From NCBI GenBank assembly GCA_020650975.1, contig JAIPMN010032793.1:1-26108 (forward strand): DNA of 26,108 bases, in the 5' to 3' direction. Below the pieces are notes generated by a model. That model did no database searches and was not told the DNA's origin. It saw nothing but the letters and a program-made list of their open reading frames with translations. Origin of the DNA: Apostichopus californicus. Taxonomy: Eukaryota; Echinodermata; Holothuroidea; Aspidochirotida; Stichopodidae. Shown here piece after piece: positions 19,880-26,108 of this stretch (position 1 is its first letter; each line of letters begins with the position of its first letter). A program made the translations under genes and the position numbers.

Positions 19880-19943
19880 ATCTGTTGACGTTCTTTGTAT
19901 GGTTACTTACCGACCAAAACTAGAAGAATATTAAATAATATAA
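19880..19943 (+). mobile_element. LINE 3'-end fragment, inverted relative to the intronic copy
   Basis: About 64 bp nearly identical to the reverse complement of 16934-16997. It includes CTTTGTATGGTTACTTACCG and AAAACTAGAAGAATATTAAA. This is the last coding part and stop region of the same LINE as at 16810-17158, here in the opposite orientation. Similarity stops abruptly on both sides. Confidence 0.8.
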
Positions 19944-20070
19944 TTTCCAGTTGAGCATATTTTCTTTGAATATTTAATACCAAATGCAATGTACTGTTTA
20001 AATTTATTATGATTATGATTTGTTTTCTTTTCATGAAACATTTATTTACTCAGGTGTATAGTTTTATTAT

Positions 20071-20112
20071 GGGGCAGGGGGAGTTGGAGGGGGGGGGGAG
20101 GTGGGGGGGGGT
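20071..20112 (+). repeat. G-rich tract, quadruplex-like
   Basis: Runs of G4, G5, then GGAGG, about G10 and about G9, separated by short CA, AGTT, A and AGGT spacers. It lies downstream of the gene in AT-rich DNA. Confidence 0.85.
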
Positions 20113-20575
20113 TTGCAGCTGTTTTCATTTGGTCCCAAGAATTGACACTTAATTATTTAGACATGCTGATTGGAGTTAACACCAATTTTTGCCCCGTAAC
20201 CAGCAAACAGTATATTTTGAATTATGCTTCCATGATCCAAAAAACTTGATTAAAACAAGATTGAAACATTTTTGAATATTTTTTTTTTTTAACAGTATTT
20301 TTGGTTGGAGCAGATATATTTCTGTTACAAACCTTAGTGTTCTTATCATTCTCTACTTTTCTCATCCTTAAGAAAATTAACGAGCGCAAACTACCTAGTG
20401 GATATTGTCTTCAAAAGACAAGCCTTGAAGAGAATTTCATGGCCAAAATAAACTTTATAAATATATATAGTACAATTTATCTGGCTAAACCTATTTTAAT
20501 TGCCTCAATCTTCCACTTGCCACAGATGAAATAGTCAACAGAATTGAAAAAAATAAAAACATAAATTGCCCACAA

Positions 20576-21096
20576 ACAAATGATTCCTACTGTAATTCCT
20601 TATGAATGCTGTTTCTTCCTCAATTTAGACTGTCGAGCTCCCATCTGCCATTGTTTTAATTAGATCGCAAATTGGGTCGAAGTAATTGGATGCACAAGGA
20701 GCATCGCTAGGAGGTCATAAGTTGAAAGAAAGGCCATCTTTGTTTAGTCTTGTACGGTAAGAATTATCAAGAGTAAAATGTCAAGGTTTTGAAGTACCTC
20801 AAAAAACAGTTAATGAATGCATACAGTTAATGAACAAATGATTCCTACTGTAATACCTTATGAATGCTGTTTCTTCCTCAATTTAGACTGTTGAGCTGCC
20901 ATTGTTTTAATAAGATTGCAAATTGGGTCGAAGTAATTGGATGCACAAGGAGCATCGCTAGGAGGTCATTATAAGTTGAAAGAAAGGCCGTCTTTGTTTA
21001 GTCTTGTACGGTAAGAATTATCAAGAGTAAAAAAAATCAAGGTTTTGAAGTACCTCAAAAAAACAGTTAATGAATGCATACAGTTAATGAACAAAT
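20576..21096. repeat. About 258-bp tandem duplication, two copies
   Basis: Copy 1 starts at 20576 and copy 2 at 20834, both with ACAAATGATTCCTACTGTAA. The downstream order is the same (TTGGGTCGAAGTAATTGGAT, AGCATCGCTAGGAGGTCAT, GTCTTGTACGGTAAGAATTA). A third start, ACAAAT, at 21091 marks the end. There are only a few substitutions and small indels, so the event is fairly recent. No coding frame is conserved between copies. Confidence 0.95.
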
Positions 21097-24000
21097 AAAA
21101 CCATTCCCAATCTTCGTTAAGTTGCTGCATGTTTTTTCTGCGGACACAATAGTTTGAGTCAATGGGGGAGAGTTGGCCGTCGTAAAAATGAATTCAATTA
21201 TTCTCCCGAGTATTCTGTCCTATATATATAGATATATTTATGTCATTCCTGTTTGTGATTTGAGCTTTCAGGGGTTCGGTGCAATTTTACATTTCAGTTA
21301 TAAATGTTCTGCATTCTTATATTATTGGTTTCTATGGCGTGAACTTTTTTTTTTTTTTTTAAATCAATTCTCGATTTTGCTGCAATGGTTTACTTTCTCT
21401 CATAAATGTTATTTAATTAGAATTTTAGTGTTTTGTTTTCTCAATTTATGAAAGAAAATAGAAGAAAGGAAGAGTTGTTTCATCTCTGAGATGATCCAGA
21501 ATGATTCAGGATGTATGTGCCTGCAAAGGTTTTCAAAACAAAGATATCAAACAAAATTTATTTAAACTGGAATAAAATTGTGCTGTCTATTTATTGTTTA
21601 TTATAAGTTTCAGTAGAGTGAGAGAAGTGATTTTATGTTTATATCATTGGTTTTTAATTTCAGAAGTATACTCTGTAAAATTCATCAACACAAACTACAA
21701 ATATATAGTAGATAGTAAAATGTGCAATTTGTTTGCAAACGATGCTAGTTATTTGTTTGAGCTTTCACTAGTACTTTTGTTTTAACGGCAAATTTCTCGA
21801 AATATTGAAGAAAGGTGAAATCCTACTGAAAACATGTTTTCTGGCAGCTGATATGTGGAACTGTTTCACCAATTTATCAGTAGTAACCATGGAAACTATT
21901 CAGAGATGGGAACACCAAGAACCCCTTTTTCTTCCTGTTCAATCTGTTTAAAGTTTCAGGACCTTTAAACTCCACTTTTATCTTGATCAAAAGTCAAGGA
22001 CTTTTATCAGGTCACAAACTGTCATTCATTTATTTCATTATCCTTTGAAGAAATTATTGGGGTGGGGAGAGGGGTGGGAGAGAGGGGTGGGTATTGGTGT
22101 TGTCCTGTTCTGGGATACATCTTGAAATTTTCCAATGGTGGTTCAGAGAGGTAGCAAACTAAATAAATCAATTTTGTTGATGTGAAAACATAATTTTATT
22201 CATGTGACATTTCTCTTTTTAGTTGAAAAAAAAAACCCGAAGTCCTGAAATGTGCAAAAACTGTTGATGCGTATTTGTTTTTGGAATCTTTCCTTTTTTA
22301 ATAGGAAATGATGATGGCTGTTTTATAATAACAAAAAATGCACATTGCTAAGATAAGTACAAAACCTGAAACGGTACTGGGAAACAACAATTGTGAAACA
22401 TCAAGGGAAACACAAAGGTACGCTCTGTGCTAGCTTTAATAGTTTCACTTAAATCTTTGTGTATCTGACATCTTCACCGTTTACTAGTTTCTTCTTGAAA
22501 TGAAAGATAGGGAGTAAAGTTTGTGTTATCTCTGCATTCCAGACCTATTTTTTTTCTGATGGTATTCTCTACGATTAAAGTTCTATGTGTGAAGTACTCG
22601 ACTCCTACAGAGTAAATTCCTATTTATTAGCAGGATGTTTTGTTTTATGTTAAAAACTACTTGTTTTCTAGCTTGAAAAAAAAGTGTATATAGATGTAAG
22701 TACAATGTACATACATATTAGATGCAGCATATATGGTTTATTTTACAGAGGTAATTTACTTAACAGACAAAAAGAAGAAAAAAAAATGTATGAATACAGT
22801 ACTTTGTGGTTGTGTTTCTTTGTGAATTTATGGTATAACTAAAGTGATAAAAAATAAATTATATGTTTGTGTTACAAAAAGAAAATGTTTGGGGTCATTA
22901 TCTATTTGGTCGTCTTTTAATTAACTCATCTTCTCAAGTCTGTCTTAATAAAAGCTCCTGGGCAACATTCTTTCTGTCACAGTCAACTACCCTGGAACAG
23001 AAACTGTTTTGTTAGGTTAAATGTCAAAACCATTACTGGATTGGAGGTTTCAAAATGAGAGCCAGAGAGGCAAGTATTGGGCAATTTGGAATTGCTGAAA
23101 GCGGCATGTCAGAAAACATTGCCGGTGAAATGTAAGCAATACATGTGTGTGTGAGTCATTCTAAATATTGTCCACTTTTGTATCTTTGTATGACCACAAA
23201 AATCAGGCTAAATGTTAGTGCCAGACTTTTTATGAAAATTACAATGGGGAAGGAGGGAGGGGCAGGGGGAAGTGCCTTTACCCCCTCCCTGGATCATCTC
23301 TTTGATAAAAAAAGACATTTAACATGGTAGGACAGTTTCTTGCTTTTCAAATTTAAGATAGAAGGAAAACCAAACTTGGTCTACACAGCTACCATATTGC
23401 AGTTACAAATAGCAGGGCTGTAAATTGGTTAACATGCCTGTTCAACTGTTGAGACTAACTACAAGCTATTTGTTAACATTCCACATACTTGCATGTTGAT
23501 GATGAGGAGTAGACTATGATTGTTATAACCCAGCAGCAACTTAATGAGGGCAGAGTTGGTGGGGTTGAGTGTCAGGTCCTACCCAAAGGACAATTATGTC
23601 ACTAAGCCCCATTTTTGAAGACCATTGATACTTTCCGTTAGTTTATTATGAAAGTGAGAATACATATTCATTATCTCACATATCTACAGCTCCCCCCAAC
23701 TGGACCCAGGCCTCCAGCTATAGCCCTCCACCTCCCCCCTCCACCCCACGACCATATACTCGACATGAAAAATTGTTAGTAAGTTTCTTCATAAAACATA
23801 AGAATTGTAAAACAAAACATAACATGAGGGATTAGGTTTCACCTTTCTCTACTTTTTTGTGTATACAATTAAAAGCATTTTTTTCATAGATCTGAATAAT
23901 TTACATTGGTGTCATTATTCCATATTCCAGAATGACTTGCAAATCTATATTTGCAAGATATAGATGCATTAAAAGAATGTAGTAATAATGGTTGGGAGGG

Positions 24001-24108
24001 AGGGTGGCATCCTTTGGACATCCCCCTCCTCCTTATAATAATGGTCTGAAATAAATACTTCCTAGTTTCATGATATAATTGTGTACTCTTAAACTATATA
24101 ATCTCCTC
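21097..24108. other. AT-rich region, no gene seen
   Basis: It contains a TATATATATAGATATAT stretch near 21221, a T15 run near 21345, a G-rich tract at 22059-22092 and C-rich patches at about 23692-23750. Several AATAAA hexamers (for example near 22853 and 22947) could serve long 3' UTR isoforms or be chance in AT-rich DNA. No exon with a recognisable product was found on either strand. Confidence 0.6.
22059..22092 (+). repeat. G-rich tract
   Basis: G4, G4, G4, G3, G4 and G3 runs with T, AGA, T, AGAGA and T spacers. It fits a G-quadruplex pattern on the + strand. Confidence 0.75.
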
Positions 24109-24224
24109 AACACCCTGCCCTGCCCTGCCCTGCCCACCACACCTACCCCCTTCCCAACACCCTTCCCAACACCCTGCCCACACCTACCCCCTCCCCAACA
24201 CCCTGCCCACACCTACCCCCTTCC
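24109..24224. repeat. C-rich low-complexity repeat
   Basis: (CCCTG)n followed by about 32-bp imperfect repeats of CACCCTGCCCACACCTACCC and CCTTCCCAA. It is strongly C-rich on + and purine-rich on -, with no coding meaning. Confidence 0.9.
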
Positions 24225-25500
24225 AAAAATTAAACTGTTAATAGCTCTATGGATTACTTGTACCAAATAAATAAAGTGGGCATTCTTTCAACTTATAAAA
24301 TGGCTAACTTTTATCTAGAGCTGAAGAGCACAATGATTTGATATTATATTCACAGGCAGTAATTGGTTTATCATAAAAGTATCATATTTAACTATAACAG
24401 GGAATAGAAAGGCACCAGTAAGCATAATCTGTTACCCAAATATATGTGTGATTCGTGAAAGTTAGCCAAAATTTTGAAAGGTTGGCAAATGCAAAAATTA
24501 ATACCATATGTTAAATTTGTGGCACTTCAATTTTCTGCCTTTGATGAAACAGTTGATGAAACAACTTGCTAATTTGGAACAACTGAATGGTTTTAATCTT
24601 ACTCTTACTTTTATGACTGGTGAGTTATATTATATGATTCAGTCAGAATGCTGGTAAGTTACAACAAAATGCATCTGTAATTGATTTCACTTGGGGTTTC
24701 ATCTTTCAGACAACCCGTTTGTTGTCATGCATCCCTGTAAAAGCTGCAGTAATCCACACAACAAGATGCATGTCTGAAAGCGAAATAAAATCCTGTTTTG
24801 CAACAGTCTACGTATGCTCCCTTCTAATACTGGATATCAATCAAAGTACTGCTCTTAAAGCTTCCTTTCCTAAACTGCTTAGAAAATAGAAAACCAAGAA
24901 AGAATGAAGGGGGAAAAATGGAGGTACCTTTAAAGGGTGATTGAAAATCATCCAAGTAAAACCTTTTATGAGGGATGAGGCCTTCAGTCTACTCTCAAAC
25001 GATATAAATATATAAAGGAAACAAGTACATCTCTTTATATTAAAGCATGTAATTAGATTAGTCAAATTGCCACACAAGTTGTACCATCCTTTACAAAGTT
25101 TTGTTATTAGATAGTTGCAGCAGATTAGTAAGACTCAAATATGTCAGAATGAGAGCTTTACAACCTTGTTTTTTTTATAGTTTCTTGTTTGTGATTGACC
25201 ACATTGGTGTAAATATAATTTTATACACAAAATAAACACTTTGGGTCGAAAGTCAATACAACAGTTGGTTGTTGATTAATTACCCTTATCTCATTTAAAT
25301 GTTAACCGTCTCACAAACCTATGTGGTTTTTAGGCAAACTACATATAAATTGCACATTTAAGGGCAGAGGAAAGAAAACAAAAACTTTCAGTAGAGGCGC
25401 TTATTACACATTTGCATAAGGGGATGGGGGTTACAAAATTGGAATTACCTAAAACTAATACAAATTTATTCATTTCGTCCGTTAACTTGCTGCTTCCCAG
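24225..25500. other. AT-rich region, no gene seen
   Basis: No recognised gene. An imperfect inverted segment at about 24706-24787 (CTTTCAGAC...GTCTGAAAGCG, with TCATGCATC and AGATGCATG inside) may be a small foldback or chance. A minus-strand frame at 24841-25077 shows no family features. Confidence 0.55.
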
Positions 25501-25605
25501 GGTTAGGATGCCACGAGAAAGCTCGAGAATGCCCTATCCATGAGACGATTACGGATATCAAGCCTTTCACAAACTGGAGGCAAAGTATTCTGGTCTTACT
25601 GCAAG
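25501..25605 (+). CDS. Candidate orphan exon (weak)
   Basis: An island of more balanced base composition lies between a good acceptor (TGCTGCTTCCCAG) and a possible donor (CAAG|GTTGGG). In the frame that starts after two bases it is fully open and reads LGCHEKARECPIHETITDIK then PFTNWRQSILVLLQ. I do not recognise the protein. The minus strand is also open in one frame, so strand is not certain. It could belong to a neighbouring gene, be an old retroelement remnant, or be chance. Confidence 0.2.
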
Positions 25606-25884
25606 GTTGGGAAACAACATCTATTTACACAACAACTTGTAAGGAACTAAAAGTGTACTACTGTAAATTTAAAAGTGAACTATATCAGAAATGAGAAAAA
25701 TAAAATACCTGCACGGCAATGCATTAAAGATACATAATATCAGCTGCAATATGATCGATGGATTTAATTTAGTTTAAAGTGTTTGTACCAGAAACTTGCA
25801 TTATAGATACAACATCAGTAATCCTCATAAATTGACTACACATATAAAGAAAGAAAGACCAAAAATAAAAGAATAGGAACAAAA
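25606..25884. other. AT-rich spacer before the right minisatellite
   Basis: AT-rich sequence with no ORF, repeat or motif that I can name. Confidence 0.5.
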
Positions 25885-26108
25885 GTTTTACTATTAATAG
25901 TTGCCAAGAATGAATATAACAGCTAGCAGCAATACTTCACTGTTATACTATTAATAGTTGCCAAGAATGAATATAACAGCTAGCAGCAATACTTCACTGT
26001 TATACTATTAATAGTTGCCAAGAATGAATATAACAGCTAGCAGCAATACTTAACTGTTATACTATTAATAGTTGCCAAGAATGAATATAACAGCTAGCAG
26101 CAATACTT
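25885..26108. repeat. 57-bp minisatellite, about four units
   Basis: Units start with CTATTAATAGTTGCCAAGAA at 25891, 25948, 26005 and 26062, an exact 57-bp spacing with almost no divergence (one C-to-A change, TTCACTG to TTAACTG, in unit 3). Each unit contains two palindromes, CTATTAATAG and GCTAGC. The array runs off the right edge of the window. Confidence 0.96.

Larger units (their letters stand above)
18271..20575. other. AT-rich downstream region, no gene seen
   Basis: No exon-like segment with conserved protein sequence. It contains a C-rich patch near 18906-18930, the LINE 3' scrap at 19880-19943 and the G-rich tract at 20071-20112. Short open frames (for example 19555-19737 and 20301-20534) are AT-biased and featureless. 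Confidence 0.6.

Noticed and set aside
21173-21785. Hydrophobic short ORFs that might be membrane proteins
   Set aside because: Phe/Leu/Tyr/Ile richness follows from T-rich DNA (including a T15 run). There is no start context, domain or splice structure.

Overview
The window is eukaryotic nuclear DNA. It is AT-rich, its coding sequence is split by introns with ordinary GT..AG borders, and it carries microsatellites, minisatellites and worn retroelement pieces. No operons, Shine-Dalgarno sites or dense ORFs are present. The one clear gene is on the + strand. It is the 3' two-thirds or more of an SGSM1/SGSM2-type gene (small G protein signalling modulator, a RUN + TBC Rab GTPase-activating protein). 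Keeping a single SGSM1/2-like gene fits an invertebrate animal. A marine deuterostome such as an echinoderm is my best guess, but that is an inference from general sequence character and not proven.

Layout. 1-522: 44-bp minisatellite cut by the window edge. 523-6072: non-coding, with one tRNA-like (SINE-like) element, a possible fragment of another and small tandem duplications. It is either the long intron before the first visible exon or it hides weakly conserved upstream exons. 6073-17267: thirteen coding exons whose phases all join, giving 823 complete codons and a stop. The order is: Rab-binding/PH-like region (exons at 6073 and 7022), a Pro/Ser-rich linker (7793), the N-terminal part of the TBC domain (8556-10658), one large acidic linker exon (11322-12059), the catalytic TBC half with both catalytic fingers (12358-13580), and the C-terminal TBC helices up to the stop (14354-17267). 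The N-terminal RUN domain expected for the family is not in the window. 17268-about 18270: probable 3' UTR with degenerate GGT/ATT-type repeats, a 60-bp duplication and two AATAAA signals. 18270-25880: long AT-rich intergenic or extended-UTR DNA with a LINE scrap, a 258-bp tandem duplication, G- and C-rich tracts, and one weak candidate exon at 25501. 25885-26108: 57-bp minisatellite cut by the right edge.

The most structured non-coding part is the last intron (15303-17178). There a 509-bp foldback element, flanked by a 14-bp direct repeat, sits inside an 80-bp tandem array. Its arms carry a hairpin followed by GAAA that resembles a decayed hammerhead ribozyme core, and its left arm is split by an (ATAC)n tract. 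Next to it, a 5'-truncated LINE 3' end lies antisense within about 20 bp of the final splice acceptor. I see no new multi-gene system. The items worth a second look are this nested retroelement structure and the variant pattern in the left minisatellite.
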